64,000 nt of DNA, taken from positions 5,440,001-5,504,000 of the forward strand of contig NZ_CP031455.1 of the NCBI RefSeq assembly GCF_003391135.1. The letters are read 5' to 3'. The translations under genes and the position numbers were made by a program. Below the pieces are notes generated by a model. The model was not told the DNA's origin and ran no database searches. It worked only from the letters and a program-made list of their open reading frames with translations. Source of the DNA: Streptoverticillium olivoreticuli subsp. olivoreticuli (GTDB lineage Bacteria; Actinomycetota; Actinomycetes; Streptomycetales; Streptomycetaceae). Shown in pieces: positions 27,898 through 36,795 of the stretch (position 1 is the stretch's first letter; each line of letters starts with the position of its first letter).

Positions 27898-29156
27898 CGG
27901 GCGGCGGCGGGGGCGGCGGCCGTGGTCTCCAGCCGGTAGCGGGCGATGCCCTCCAGCACGGCGCGGCGGACCGTCGCCTCGTCGGGCCCGCGCAGCAGGA
28001 AGCGGCCGCCGGCGTGGTCGTAGCCGCCCTCGCCGTCGAAGACCTGCCCGGGGGCCGGGAGCGCCTCCCCGTAGAACTCGGGTATCGCCTCGACCAGGGA
28101 GTTGCGGCTGACGACGCGCCGCGGCCACGGCCTCGGCTCGGGGAAGACCAGCCAGCCGCCGCCGACTCCGGGCCCGGGGTGGGTGAGCTCCTCCAGGGAT
28201 GTCAGCGGGGGCAGCCCGACCGCCGCGCGCACGGCCTCGCCGTAGAGGTCGATGCCGAAGATGTCGCGGTGGACGAACGGCACCCCGGCCCCGCCCGGCC
28301 GCAGGCCCACCTCCAGGAACACGTGCTCCCCCGCGGAGTCGACGATCACCTCCAGGTGGAACGGGCCGTCCCACAGCTCCAGGGCGTCCAGGCAGTCCGC
28401 GGCGAAGGACATCAGGGCGTCGCGCCGCGGGCCCGGGTCGAGGAGCACCGAGCCGAGCGGCAGGCCGTGGGTGAAGTCCAGGCAGGTGTTGACGTACGCG
28501 GAGGCGGTGGCGAAGTGGAAGCGCCCGTCGCGGCGGATGCCGTCCACGTGGTGGATGGCGCCCTCGACGTACTCCTCCGCCTCGTAGCCGTACCGGTCGA
28601 CGCCCTCCAGGGCCTCCTGGAGCTCGCTCTCGGTGCGCACCAGCAGCACGCCCTTGGCGGAGGCGCCGTCGCGGGGCTTGAGGATCAGGGGCAGGCCGAG
28701 CTCGTCGGCGAGGGTCTTGGCGTGCGAACCGGCGTCCAGCGCCCGGTACTTCGGCGCCCGCACCCCGGCCAGCCGGATCCAGCGCTTCATCCGCGTCTTG
28801 TCGCGGAACCGCAGGACGTACTCCGTCTTCCGGCCCGGGGCGCCGAGCGCCTCCCGGAGCCGGGCCGCGGTGATCAGGTCGAATTCCGACAGGCCGATGA
28901 TCCCGGCGAGCGGGCCGTGGGCCCGGGCGACGCGGCGGGCGGCGGGCAGCAGCGTCTCGTACGCCATGTCCTCGACGACGACGGTCTCGGCGGCGCCGTC
29001 CCGGTCGAGGGGCGCGAGCGCGTCGGCGGTGGCCAGATAGGCGAGGCGGAAGCTGCCGGGCGGTACGAAGCGGTGGTACTCGCCGAACTCGTCGTCGAAC
29101 CGGTTGAGGACGAGGAGCAGCGGGGCAGTGTCCTGCCCGGATGACTGATGGTTCAC
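27894..29156 (-). CDS. ATP-grasp domain protein
   Basis: A 420-aa ligase-like enzyme. A pre-ATP-grasp domain of ~125 residues is followed by FRDKTRMKRWIRLAGVRAPK, the ATP-binding Lys in LPLILKPRDGASAKGVLLV, and the metal site LEVGLRPGGAGVPF. It would join a carboxylate to an amine via an acyl phosphate. The GTG at 29156 has GAGGA 7 nt upstream. It overlaps the following binding-protein gene by 4 nt, so the two products are made together. Confidence 0.85.
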   Translation of the reverse strand: MNHQSSGQDTAPLLLVLNRFDDEFGEYHRFVPPGSFRLAYLATADALAPLDRDGAAETVVVEDMAYETLLPAARRVARAHGPLAGIIGLSEFDLITAARLREALGAPGRKTEYVLRFRDKTRMKRWIRLAGVRAPKYRALDAGSHAKTLADELGLPLILKPRDGASAKGVLLVRTESELQEALEGVDRYGYEAEEYVEGAIHHVDGIRRDGRFHFATASAYVNTCLDFTHGLPLGSVLLDPGPRRDALMSFAADCLDALELWDGPFHLEVIVDSAGEHVFLEVGLRPGGAGVPFVHRDIFGIDLYGEAVRAAVGLPPLTSLEELTHPGPGVGGGWLVFPEPRPWPRRVVSRNSLVEAIPEFYGEALPAPGQVFDGEGGYDHAGGRFLLRGPDEATVRRAVLEGIARYRLETTAAAPAAAR

Positions 29157-29191
29157 GGTGGCGTTCCTCAGTGGTGGTGTCCGGCGTTCGG

Positions 29192-30418
29192 TCAGTGGTC
29201 CCAGCGGATCAGGGCGGGCAGGGCGATCAGGGTGACGAGCAGGGAGAGGGTGCCTCCGACGAGCCAGGGGGACACCAGGCCGAAGGAGTTGGCGACGAAG
29301 CCGCCGACGAGCGAGCCGAGCGGCATCGCGCCCCAGGTGAGCATGCGGGCGGCGCCCGAGACCCGGCCGAGCAGCTCGGCGGGGACCAGCCGCTGCCGTA
29401 CGGACTGCACCACCACGACCCACAGCGAGACGCTGACGGAGAAGACGGTGAACAGGGCCACGACGGTGACGGGGCTGCGGCCCACCAGGCCGATCGCGAG
29501 CCACATGAGCGAACAGGCGGTCTGCGCCCCGATGGCAGTCAACCGGGGGCCGAAGCGGGCGACGACCCGGCCGCCGACCATCCCGCCGACGACCCCGCCG
29601 ATCGCCATGGCCGCCAGCAGGACGCCGTAGCCGCGGTCCCCCACGTGCAGCTCGTCGTGGGCGAAGAGCACCAGCGTCGACAGGGCCATGGCCTCGCAGA
29701 ACATGGCCGCGCCCGCGACCAGCGACAGGGTGCGCAGCAGCCGGTGGCGCAGCAGCCAGCGCAGCCCCGCCGCGATCTCGGCGGACAGCTTCTCGCCGCC
29801 CGCCGGGCGGGGCTCCCGCGCTGGGGTGCGGATGCGCTGGATGAGCAGCACGGACAGGGCGAAGGTGATGCTGTTCAGCCAGAACGGGAGGGGCGCGGCG
29901 AACGCGAACAGCGCGGCGCCGAGTGGCGGCCCGGCGAACTCGCGGGCCACGGTCTCGCTCGCCACGAGCCTGCCGTTGGCCCGCTCCAGATGGCGCTCCG
30001 GCACGACGGCGGCGATGACCGTCTGGCTGGCCGTGGTGAACAGCACCTCGGCGGAGGCCACCCCGAAGGGCAGCAGGAACAGCATCCAGATCTGCGTGAG
30101 TTCACCGGAGACCAGCACGGCGATGACCGCCACCAGTGCCGCCTGCGCGATCTGCGCGCCGAGCATGAGGCGCCGGCGGTCCATCCGGTCCACCAGCGCC
30201 CCGCCGATCACCGACAGCAGCAGCCAGGGCAGCGTGGACGCGAAGGCGACACCGGAGATCAGCCGGGGGTCGTCGGTGAGACTCTTGGCGGTCAGCGGCA
30301 ACGCGGCGACGAGGGCACCGTCACCGAGCGGCGCGATGAGACTGGCGGACCAGAGATAGCCGAAGTCTCTTCCTATGCCCTTGCCTTCGGCGGGGGCGGC
30401 GGTGGGTGTCTGTTCCAA
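29192..30418 (-). CDS. MFS exporter
   Basis: A 408-aa major facilitator with 12 predicted helices, the first starting at YLWSASLIAPLGDGALVAAL. The cytoplasmic loop after helix 2 reads GGALVDRMDRRRLML, the MFS motif A, and the protein resembles EntS-like drug/siderophore exporters. The TTG at 30418 is chosen because GAGGA precedes it and because the frame further upstream runs into a repeat element. It lies 35 bp before the ATP-grasp gene and probably exports the product of the surrounding enzymes. Confidence 0.85.
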   Translation of the reverse strand: MEQTPTAAPAEGKGIGRDFGYLWSASLIAPLGDGALVAALPLTAKSLTDDPRLISGVAFASTLPWLLLSVIGGALVDRMDRRRLMLGAQIAQAALVAVIAVLVSGELTQIWMLFLLPFGVASAEVLFTTASQTVIAAVVPERHLERANGRLVASETVAREFAGPPLGAALFAFAAPLPFWLNSITFALSVLLIQRIRTPAREPRPAGGEKLSAEIAAGLRWLLRHRLLRTLSLVAGAAMFCEAMALSTLVLFAHDELHVGDRGYGVLLAAMAIGGVVGGMVGGRVVARFGPRLTAIGAQTACSLMWLAIGLVGRSPVTVVALFTVFSVSVSLWVVVVQSVRQRLVPAELLGRVSGAARMLTWGAMPLGSLVGGFVANSFGLVSPWLVGGTLSLLVTLIALPALIRWDH

Positions 30419-30436
30419 AGGGTTCGTCCTCGGCGG

Positions 30437-30556
30437 CTGGGTTGCTGGGGGCAAGCCCCCAGACCCCCGAACGCGGCTGCGCCGCGTGTCCTCAATCGGG
30501 GCCTGGGGGTTCACCCCCAGTTTCGGGAAGGGGCGGGATTGGGGAAGAAACCCCGG
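30437..30556. repeat. Dispersed GC-rich intergenic repeat, copy 5
   Basis: Contains GGGGGCAAGCCCCCAGACCC, ACGCGGCTGCGCCGCGTGTC, GGGGGTTCACCCCCAG and TTTCGGGAAGGGGCGGGATT. It sits between two genes of the same operon, just upstream of the MFS start, and would fold in the mRNA. Confidence 0.7.
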
Positions 30557-31816
30557 TCAAGCGAGCCGCACCGAGTCCCCGATCGCGTTCCAACGCGAAA
30601 GCGCGCCGGCGTACGACTCCGCCTGGAAGATGACATGTCCCAGCAGACACCGGAAGTCCTCCGCGGGCGGAACCTCCGCCCCCGGCTCGTAATACAGCGA
30701 AACCTCCAGCACATCATCGGAGGCGGCCAACTCATCGAGCCCCACGAGCCCGTTGAAGGACGGCACCCCCGAGGCCGCGCTGAAGCAGCGCACCGCCGCG
30801 CACTTCGCCCGCGGTGCCGAGAAGACCCCCAGCTCGTCGGGGTCGAGCGCGACGTACGAGGCGAGCATGACGCGGGCCAGGGAGACGCCCGTGACGAGCT
30901 CCACGAGCTGGGGGATGCAGTGCCCGGCGAGGCGGGCGCCGATCTCGATCAGTACGGGATCGCCGTCGGGCAGCCGGAGTTCGCAGTGGAAGGGGCCCAG
31001 TGCGACACCCAGCGCCCGGCAGACGTCGGTGACGTACGCCTCGACGGCGGCCCGCACGGGCGGTTCGAGCTCATGCTGGACGATCATGCCGAGCTCCACG
31101 AAGTACGGCTCGGCGCCCAGCAGTTTGGAGGTGACGGAGACGATGACGACCTGGCCGTCGAGCACGTACCCCTCGACGCTGACCTCGGGCCCTGCGACGT
31201 ACTCCTCCAGGAGCACGGGCCCTTCGAGGCCGCGGCCCATGTCGGTGCGCGGGTCGGTGCGTATCCAGTCGTACGCCCGGCGCAGCTCCTCCGGCGTCTC
31301 CACCCGGGTGACGTGGATGCTGCCCGCCGAGCGGGTCGGTTTGAGCACGGCGGGGAATCCCACCCGGGCGGCGGCCGCGTCCAGCCCGGCGGCGTCGGCC
31401 GCCTCGGCGTAGCGCGGGACGCGCAGCCCGGCGGCCCGCGCGCGGTCGCGCATCACCGCCTTGTCCCGGAGGGCCTCCACATCGGCCACGGGCAGGCCGG
31501 GCAGGCCCAGCCGGTCCGCGAGCCGGGCGACCGTGCCGACGTAGAACTCGAAGCCGGGCACGAGGCCCGCGAACGGCCGCTCGCGGTGCAGCTCCGCCAC
31601 CGTGTCGTACAGCGCCGACTCGTCATTGGTGTCCACCACGACGAGTTCGTCGATGTGCTCGCGCAGCGGCTCGGCGATGCGCCGGTCGTCGCGGTCGTAG
31701 GAGGCGACGACGAGTTCGAAGCCGAGCGCGCGGGCCTCGACGAGCAATTGGCATCCGGACGACATGGGCTCGACGACCAGAATGCGGATACGGGGGCGGG
31801 GTTGCGGTTCGGTCAT
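30557..31816 (-). CDS. ATP-grasp domain protein
   Basis: A 419-aa ATP-grasp enzyme distinct from its neighbour. The N-terminal domain starts RIRILVVEPMSSGCQLLVEA; ATP contacts are in FPAVLKPTRSAGSIHVTRV and GPVLLEEYVAGPEVSVEGYV; the Mg-binding Glu is in PVLIEIGARLAGHCIP. This resembles D-Ala-D-Ala ligase-like and peptide-forming ATP-grasp enzymes. The ATG at 31816 has GGAGAG 8 nt upstream; an in-frame ATG at 31837 has none. Two ligases in one operon suggest a product with two amide bonds, or a carrier amino acid that is put on and taken off. Confidence 0.85.
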   Translation of the reverse strand: MTEPQPRPRIRILVVEPMSSGCQLLVEARALGFELVVASYDRDDRRIAEPLREHIDELVVVDTNDESALYDTVAELHRERPFAGLVPGFEFYVGTVARLADRLGLPGLPVADVEALRDKAVMRDRARAAGLRVPRYAEAADAAGLDAAAARVGFPAVLKPTRSAGSIHVTRVETPEELRRAYDWIRTDPRTDMGRGLEGPVLLEEYVAGPEVSVEGYVLDGQVVIVSVTSKLLGAEPYFVELGMIVQHELEPPVRAAVEAYVTDVCRALGVALGPFHCELRLPDGDPVLIEIGARLAGHCIPQLVELVTGVSLARVMLASYVALDPDELGVFSAPRAKCAAVRCFSAASGVPSFNGLVGLDELAASDDVLEVSLYYEPGAEVPPAEDFRCLLGHVIFQAESYAGALSRWNAIGDSVRLA

Positions 31817-31921
31817 TGCAGTGGCTCTCCGGGACATCGGTGGCGGCGGCCCGGAAGGTGAATCAGGGCCGCCGCGTTGCGTTCACTGGTCGGAGCAGCG
31901 GTGCCGGTGAATCGGGCGCCG

Positions 31922-32617
31922 TCAGGCGGTCACGGCCTCCCGCGCGCCCACGGTGACCTCGTAGAGCTCGGCGAAGTAGTCGCCGATGAGGTCGATGAAG
32001 GTGGTGAGGTAGACCTCGGCCTTCTCGGGCGTGCTGAAGTTCTCCACCGCGCGGGACACGGTCCGGAACATCAGCTCGTCGTGGTCGTGCTGCTCGTCGA
32101 AGGCGATGTGCGCCTGCGTGCCGTGCACATACTCCTTGCCGAATTCCTCGGCGGCCTTGTCGGTGATGACCGGGTTGTAGCGGTCGGAGTACCACTCGAC
32201 GAACCAGTCCCAGATGGTGGTGGGGGCCGGGCCGTCGTGGTCCGCCTCCAGCCGCAGATAGCCCATCAGCTTGGCGGTCGAGCTGAGCACCGGGGTGGCG
32301 TCCAGCTCCTCGATGGTGAGGCCGAACTTCTGGAGGTCCCGGGTGAACATGTTCTCGTGCCCGAATTCCTCGGCCAGATAGCGGGCCAGCTTCGCGGCCA
32401 ACTGGTCGTCCTTGGAACCGACCTTGTAGAGGGCGTAGCTGTCGACCTCGTTGTTCAGGCGGATCCGCAGCACCGTCTCGGTGATGTGGCGGATGTAGTA
32501 ATCCCGGTCGATCCACTCGCCGCGGTGCAGCTCGCGCATCTTCGGGACCCGCTTGAACTGCTTCTCCAGCAGCTCGGCGGCAAGGGATTCAAGACGATCA
32601 CGATCGAGTTTCGGCAT
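31922..32617 (-). CDS. Haem-oxygenase-like (HDO-type) iron enzyme
   Basis: A 231-aa all-helical protein of the iron-containing redox enzyme group, the fold of UndA, BesC and SznF. Candidate metal ligands are Glu in RLNNEVDSYALY, Glu/His in LAEEFGHENMF, and Asp/His/Glu in AFDEQHDHDELMF, a spacing like a diiron site. Such enzymes cleave or oxidise amino-acid-derived substrates with O2. Next to two ATP-grasp genes it recalls the BesA-BesC pair of beta-ethynylserine biosynthesis, but no halogenase or PLP enzyme is nearby. First gene of the operon after the regulator. Confidence 0.75.
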   Translation of the reverse strand: MPKLDRDRLESLAAELLEKQFKRVPKMRELHRGEWIDRDYYIRHITETVLRIRLNNEVDSYALYKVGSKDDQLAAKLARYLAEEFGHENMFTRDLQKFGLTIEELDATPVLSSTAKLMGYLRLEADHDGPAPTTIWDWFVEWYSDRYNPVITDKAAEEFGKEYVHGTQAHIAFDEQHDHDELMFRTVSRAVENFSTPEKAEVYLTTFIDLIGDYFAELYEVTVGAREAVTA

Positions 32618-32721
32618 GCTTCTCTACAGCCTTTCGAGGGTGATTCCGCCGGGCGGCAAGAAGTGCCGGGCCCAGGGTCGTCGGCGGATTATTGAACCGG
32701 CCGTGCAGAATTTCCTTTACC

Positions 32722-32749
32722 AGTATGAAACATGGGTGGCGCGCTTCAA
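32722..32749 (-). promoter_or_regulatory. Candidate promoter of the oxidase/ATP-grasp operon
   Basis: On the minus strand TTGAAG (32749-32744) and CATACT (32727-32722) are separated by 16 bp, in the most AT-rich stretch of this neighbourhood, about 100 bp before the oxidase ATG. It would allow expression separate from the upstream regulator gene. Confidence 0.4.
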
Positions 32750-32777
32750 ATAGCCAATTCGCAAGGCTTGGCCTGCG

Positions 32778-34244
32778 TCATGCGAGGGCCGGGCTCCGGA
32801 TGGCCTCCGGGCGCTCGGCGGCCCCCGTCCGCGCGGTCTCCACGACGTCTTCCCAGGCGAGGGCGAGCCGCCGGACACCGTCCCGCAGGGAGTGCCCGTC
32901 GAGCGTGAACGGCAGCCGCAGCCTGCTGTCATAGGTGCCGCCGGTGCCGAACCGGGGGCCGCTCAGCAGATGGACGCGGCGCCGCTCGGCCGCGGTTGTG
33001 AGGGCGCTGCTGACGGGCGCGCCCAGATCGACCCAGAGGGTGGTGCCACCCCGCGGGATCGCGAAGCGCCAGCCCGGCAGCTGCTGCCGGAGCGCCGAGG
33101 TGAGCGTCGCCCGACCGTCCCGGAGCGTGGTCCTCCGCTCGGTCAGCAGCCCGTCCGCCGACGCCATCAGCCGGGCGGCGACCACCTGGTCCGGCACCGA
33201 ACCCGTCGTCCCCAGCCCGCTGTTGATCACCGCGAGCCGGTGCACGGTCGACGCCGCCGTACGGATCCACCCCACCCGCACCCCGTCGCCGATCGCCGCC
33301 CGTACGGAATCGATCAGTGCCACCGTGCCGTCGGGGGCGTGCGCGGCGAGCGACTCGGGCATCCCGCCGTCGTCCAGCCGCAGGTCGGCCGTGCTCTCGT
33401 CGGCGACCAGGAGGGTGCCGGTGCGCAGCGCGGTCCGTACGAGGAGGCGGCGCTCCTCGGTCGACATCACATGCCCGGTCGGGTGCTGGAAATCCGGAGT
33501 GAGCAGCGCCAGTTGCGGTCTGGCCTGGTGCATCGCGGCACTGAAAAGCTCGATGTGCCAGCCGTTCGCCCCCAGGCCCACGGGCCACGGGCGGGCGCCG
33601 TGCAGCCAGATGGCGTCCATGACGTGGGGTGCCGCGGGCGATTCGATCAGGACGCGCTGTGCCGGTCTGGCCCTCAGCCGCAGCATCAACTGCCAGCTGT
33701 GCCGCACCCCTTGGGTGATCAGGATCTGCGCGGGCGAGGTGGGCAGCCCCCGCTCGGTGTAGCGGTCGGCCACTGCCTGCCGTAACTCCGGCAGGCCGTA
33801 CGGCTCGTGGCTCCGGTCGGCGAAGGCCCTGGCCACGGCCGGGGCGATGGAGCCCAGCGCCTGGCCGAGGCGCTCGTCGGGTACGGGCAGGAGGTCGGAG
33901 GCGAAGTCGGCCACCCAGTCCGTCGCCGGTCTGCACCACTCGGCGGCGGGTCCGGGCGAGGCGGTCTCGGGGCCGTCCGCAGCCGGTTCCGGCAGTGCGA
34001 TCACGGTGCCGGAACCACGGGCGCTGCGGAGCCGGCCCTCGGCGCGCAGCATGTCGTAGGCCTTGGTGACGGTGGTGCGGCTGATGCCCAGCTGCTCGGC
34101 GAGGGCCCGTTCAGGGGGTACTCGGGTGTCCGGTGACAGCTGCCCCTCACGGATGAGGATGCGGACGCGTTGTGCCAGTGCGTCGTACGCGGGTCCGCGC
34201 GAGCGCCAGTCACCCAGGAGCCGTCTCATCTGTCCCGGGCTCAT
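32778..34244 (-). CDS. MocR/PdxR-type GntR regulator with degenerate aminotransferase domain
   Basis: A 488-aa fusion of an N-terminal GntR winged helix (VPPERALAEQLGISRTTVTKA, residues ~35-90) and a type I aminotransferase fold. In functional MocR proteins PLP forms a Schiff base with Lys in a segment like SxSKxxxxGLRxGW. Here the matching segment is LIDSVRAAIGDGVRVGWI and the Lys position is Ala. The upstream Asp (VADESTADLRL) is kept. The protein therefore may not bind PLP covalently, and may sense another ligand or bind constitutively. I take the ATG at 34244; a GTG at 34265 is possible. It lies upstream of, and probably regulates, the oxidase/ATP-grasp operon. Confidence 0.85.
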   Translation of the reverse strand: MSPGQMRRLLGDWRSRGPAYDALAQRVRILIREGQLSPDTRVPPERALAEQLGISRTTVTKAYDMLRAEGRLRSARGSGTVIALPEPAADGPETASPGPAAEWCRPATDWVADFASDLLPVPDERLGQALGSIAPAVARAFADRSHEPYGLPELRQAVADRYTERGLPTSPAQILITQGVRHSWQLMLRLRARPAQRVLIESPAAPHVMDAIWLHGARPWPVGLGANGWHIELFSAAMHQARPQLALLTPDFQHPTGHVMSTEERRLLVRTALRTGTLLVADESTADLRLDDGGMPESLAAHAPDGTVALIDSVRAAIGDGVRVGWIRTAASTVHRLAVINSGLGTTGSVPDQVVAARLMASADGLLTERRTTLRDGRATLTSALRQQLPGWRFAIPRGGTTLWVDLGAPVSSALTTAAERRRVHLLSGPRFGTGGTYDSRLRLPFTLDGHSLRDGVRRLALAWEDVVETARTGAAERPEAIRSPALA

Positions 34245-34634
34245 CACGTGCAATATCTCTGCCACTGTGTGCCATTCGGAAAAGGCCGGTACGGCCGGTA
34301 CGGCTTCCGAGATCCTTCGGCCTGCCCACCGAGCGCACGGGAGGTGTCCCGCTATCCGGGTTCGGTAGCAGGTGGAGCCTGGCGAATGGGGCTGTCGGCA
34401 CACAGCAGGGCCGGACACGCTCGTGGTGGATGGCTCTGCCGGTGCGTCGACGGGGTGCCGGAGGCAGCGGCGGAGCCGGTATGGGCGAAGTACGAGATCT
34501 TGCGTGCGAGCCGCTCGGTGCGGCGCGCGTCAGGGCACGACGAACCGAACCTCTTGGAATCCCCCGTCATGCGCACATGCTCAACAGGCGCGCGACGGGG
34601 TGTCAAGGGTTTTTTCGAGCTTGTGGCAGTCGTC
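34245..34634. promoter_or_regulatory. Region upstream of the MocR-like gene, with tandem GGCCGGTAC
   Basis: Gene-free stretch of ~390 bp. Two exact tandem copies of GGCCGGTAC plus GGC lie at 34284-34304, 40 bp before the regulator ATG; MocR proteins usually bind direct repeats, so this is a candidate operator. On the minus strand a TTGACA lies at 34606-34601, but a matching -10 is weak. Nothing else recognisable. Confidence 0.4.
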
Positions 34635-34664
34635 GAAGGTGCGGCACCGAAGTGCCGCACCTTC
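34635..34664 (-). terminator. Strong hairpin after terB
   Basis: GAAGGTGCGGCAC-CGAA-GTGCCGCACCTTC, a perfect 13-bp stem with a 4-nt loop, begins 10 bp after the terB stop codon on the minus strand. It is a clear intrinsic-type terminator without T-run. Confidence 0.85.
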
Positions 34665-34674
34665 CGGAATCGGA

Positions 34675-35130
34675 CTAGAGGTCGAACTCCGCCGGGTTGA
34701 TGCCCAGCGCGAAGCACGCCTCGCGGACCACGGCCTGCTCGTCCTTGTCGAAGTCGCCGTCCGCGCCGCCGATGACGATGCCGATCTGGATGACCGCCCG
34801 CGCCTCCGTCGGCTTCTTCTGCACCTTGCCGATGGTCTGCAGGATGCTGACCTTGCCGAAGTCGAAGTCGGCCGTCAGCTTCTGGCAGTAGTCGTTGAAG
34901 CGGGCCTGGAGGTCGTCGGCCGGGAAGTTCTGGAGGACGTCGTTGGTGGCGATCAGCGAGGCCACGCGCTGCCGCTCGGAGGCGTCGATCGAGCCGTCGG
35001 CCGCGGCCACCAGCGCGCACATCGCCATGCTCGCGTCGCGGAACGCCCCGCTCTTGAGCTCGTTCTTCTTCGCCACGAGCTGACCCTGCATCGTCGCGGC
35101 GGAGTCCTTGAACCGGTCCCAGAGCGCCAT
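34675..35130 (-). CDS. TerB-family tellurite resistance-like protein
   Basis: A 151-aa helical protein. It has two acidic metal-binding-like segments typical of TerB: ALVAAADGSIDASERQRV and VIGGADGDFDKDEQAVV. GAGGAGA stands 7 nt before the ATG. It stands alone here with its own terminator; other ter genes are not in the window. Role in stress or membrane-associated signalling is known only loosely for the family. Confidence 0.9.
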   Translation of the reverse strand: MALWDRFKDSAATMQGQLVAKKNELKSGAFRDASMAMCALVAAADGSIDASERQRVASLIATNDVLQNFPADDLQARFNDYCQKLTADFDFGKVSILQTIGKVQKKPTEARAVIQIGIVIGGADGDFDKDEQAVVREACFALGINPAEFDL

Positions 35131-35226
35131 CTGTGTCTCTCCTCGTAAAAATCAGGGGTGCACAGAAGGAACGGACCCAAAGGTAAAGAAGTTCCCAAGG
35201 GGGCGGGCAGGGTCCGGGGGCCGGGG

Positions 35227-36255
35227 TCAGGTGGCGAGCGGATCGAGGTGCAGCGGCCGCACCCGGCCCTCCAGCATCGCGCCGAGCCCCATCACCGCGC
35301 ATGTGTCGGGGTGTTCGGCGATCCGCACGGTCATCCCCGTGGCGTCGGCGATCATCCGGTCCAGCCCCGGCAGCACCGCGCTGCCACCGGCGAGCATCAC
35401 GCCGCGCTCCACGAGGTCGGCGACGAGGTCCGGCGGGCAGGCGCGCAGGACGCGCCCGATGGCGTCGAGCACGCCGGTCAACGGGGTGTGGATCGCCTCG
35501 CGGACGTGCTCGGTGCTCACCATGACCGTACGGGACAGGCCCGTGGCCACGTCGCGGCCGCGCACCTCCGCGCCCTCCTCCATGGGGTCCGCGCACAGCG
35601 CCCGCTGGAGCGGCGCCAGCCCCTGGGTGGGCAGCATCAGCTCATGCCTGCTGCGCAGGTGCTGGACCACGGCGTAGTCGATGGCATCGCCGCCCACCTG
35701 CACCTTCTCCGCCGCCACGATCGCGCCCAGGGAGAGGACGGCGACCTGCGTCGACGCCGCCCCGGCGACCACGATCATCGTTGCCTCGGGCTGCTCGACG
35801 GGCAGCCCGCACCCGACGGCGGCGGCGATGAGCGTGTCCACCAGCTCGACGCGGCGCGCGCCCAGGCCCGTGAGCGTCTCGGTCGCGGCCCGCTGCGCGA
35901 GCGGCTCGGCGTCGTGCGGCAGACACACGGCCGCGCGCAGCAGCGGCTTGCGCCGCCAGGCCCGGCGGATCTTGTCGCTGACGAGGAAGCGGAGCATGCG
36001 CTGCGCCATGTCGATGTCCACGACCGTGCCGCCGGAGATGGGCCGCACGACGCGGATGTGCTGGGGCGTGCGCCCCGCCATGCCCTCGGCCATGGCACCG
36101 ACCGCGATCAGGGAACCCGTGCGGGTGTTCACGGCGGCGATGCTCGGCTCGTCCACGATCAGTCCGGTGTCCCGGACGTAGACCCGGGTGCGAGCGGCCC
36201 CGAGGTCGACGGCGACGGTGCAACGGCGCAGCTGCTCAAGGCTGTGAGGGGTCAA
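35227..36255 (-). CDS. MreB-like actin-family protein
   Basis: A 342-aa actin-fold ATPase. Phosphate 1 is VAVDLGAARTRVYV, the segment after it DEPSIAAVNTRTGSLIAVG is MreB-like, and the adenosine motif is RGVMLAGGSAVLPGLD. It is more divergent than housekeeping MreB and stands apart from an mre operon, so it is an extra paralogue, perhaps acting in sporulation-wall or cell shape. I prefer the TTG at 36255, with AAGGA 8 nt before it and an N-terminus as short as in MreB; an in-frame GTG at 36297 would add 14 residues. Confidence 0.8.
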   Translation of the reverse strand: MTPHSLEQLRRCTVAVDLGAARTRVYVRDTGLIVDEPSIAAVNTRTGSLIAVGAMAEGMAGRTPQHIRVVRPISGGTVVDIDMAQRMLRFLVSDKIRRAWRRKPLLRAAVCLPHDAEPLAQRAATETLTGLGARRVELVDTLIAAAVGCGLPVEQPEATMIVVAGAASTQVAVLSLGAIVAAEKVQVGGDAIDYAVVQHLRSRHELMLPTQGLAPLQRALCADPMEEGAEVRGRDVATGLSRTVMVSTEHVREAIHTPLTGVLDAIGRVLRACPPDLVADLVERGVMLAGGSAVLPGLDRMIADATGMTVRIAEHPDTCAVMGLGAMLEGRVRPLHLDPLAT

Positions 36256-36406
36256 GACGGGATCCTTCCCGAGAACGGGTGGGGAAGCGGTGGCCACGCG
36301 TCCATCGTGCGTTGCGTATGTGTACGGGGCCCGATGGATTGAGCCGCATGGTTGACAGCCCGTCAGTGCTCTCCACTCGTCTGGCGTATGCCATTGCTTT
36401 GTCTGC

Positions 36407-36700
36407 GGGTCCGTTGCCGCCTGCGGCGGGGGCGCCCTGCGGGCGCGTCCTCAATCGCCGGACGGGCTGAATCAGCCCGTGGGGGCACCTCTGGGGGCAC
36501 CCCCGGACGGAGTCTGGGGGAGGTAGCTGGGGGAGATTGAGGACAACGCGCGAAGCGTGCTTCGGGGTCTGGGGCAGAGCCCCTCACGCGGCGGAGCCGC
36601 ATATCGGATGCAGCCGGGAAGGGGCGGGGCTGGGGAACAAGCGCCCACCGGGCCGCACCCGAGCGGGGGTCCGGGGCGGAGCCCGGGGCCGGCGGTGGCG
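36407..36700. repeat. Dispersed GC-rich intergenic repeat, copy 6 (compound), within a 540-bp gene-free region
   Basis: The gap 36256-36795 has no convincing gene. It holds several repeat blocks in one orientation: CGGGCGCGTCCTCAATCGCC, CTGGGGGAGGTAGCTGGGGG, GCGCGAAGCGTGCTTCGGGG, GGGAAGGGGCGGGGCTGGGG and GGTCCGGGGCGGAGCCCGGG. It looks like two or more copies joined. Confidence 0.75.
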
Positions 36701-36795
36701 GACACGAACACCCCCGTGATCCGTCTCCGCCACCATCGGCCTCGCACTCGCGAGTTTGCCAGGAGGGTCTGACAACGCCGCTCTATGTTGGAAGC

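Noticed and set aside
26407..28374. A 655-codon version of the binding-protein-like gene
   Set aside because: The extra N-terminal part lies over the ATP-grasp gene in another frame and shows no domain or signal peptide; the ATGA overlap marks the true start.
34578..34606. TTGACA plus TGAGCA as a promoter of the MocR-like gene
   Set aside because: The -35 is good, but the -10 lacks the needed T/A bases, and it lies more than 300 bp from the start codon.
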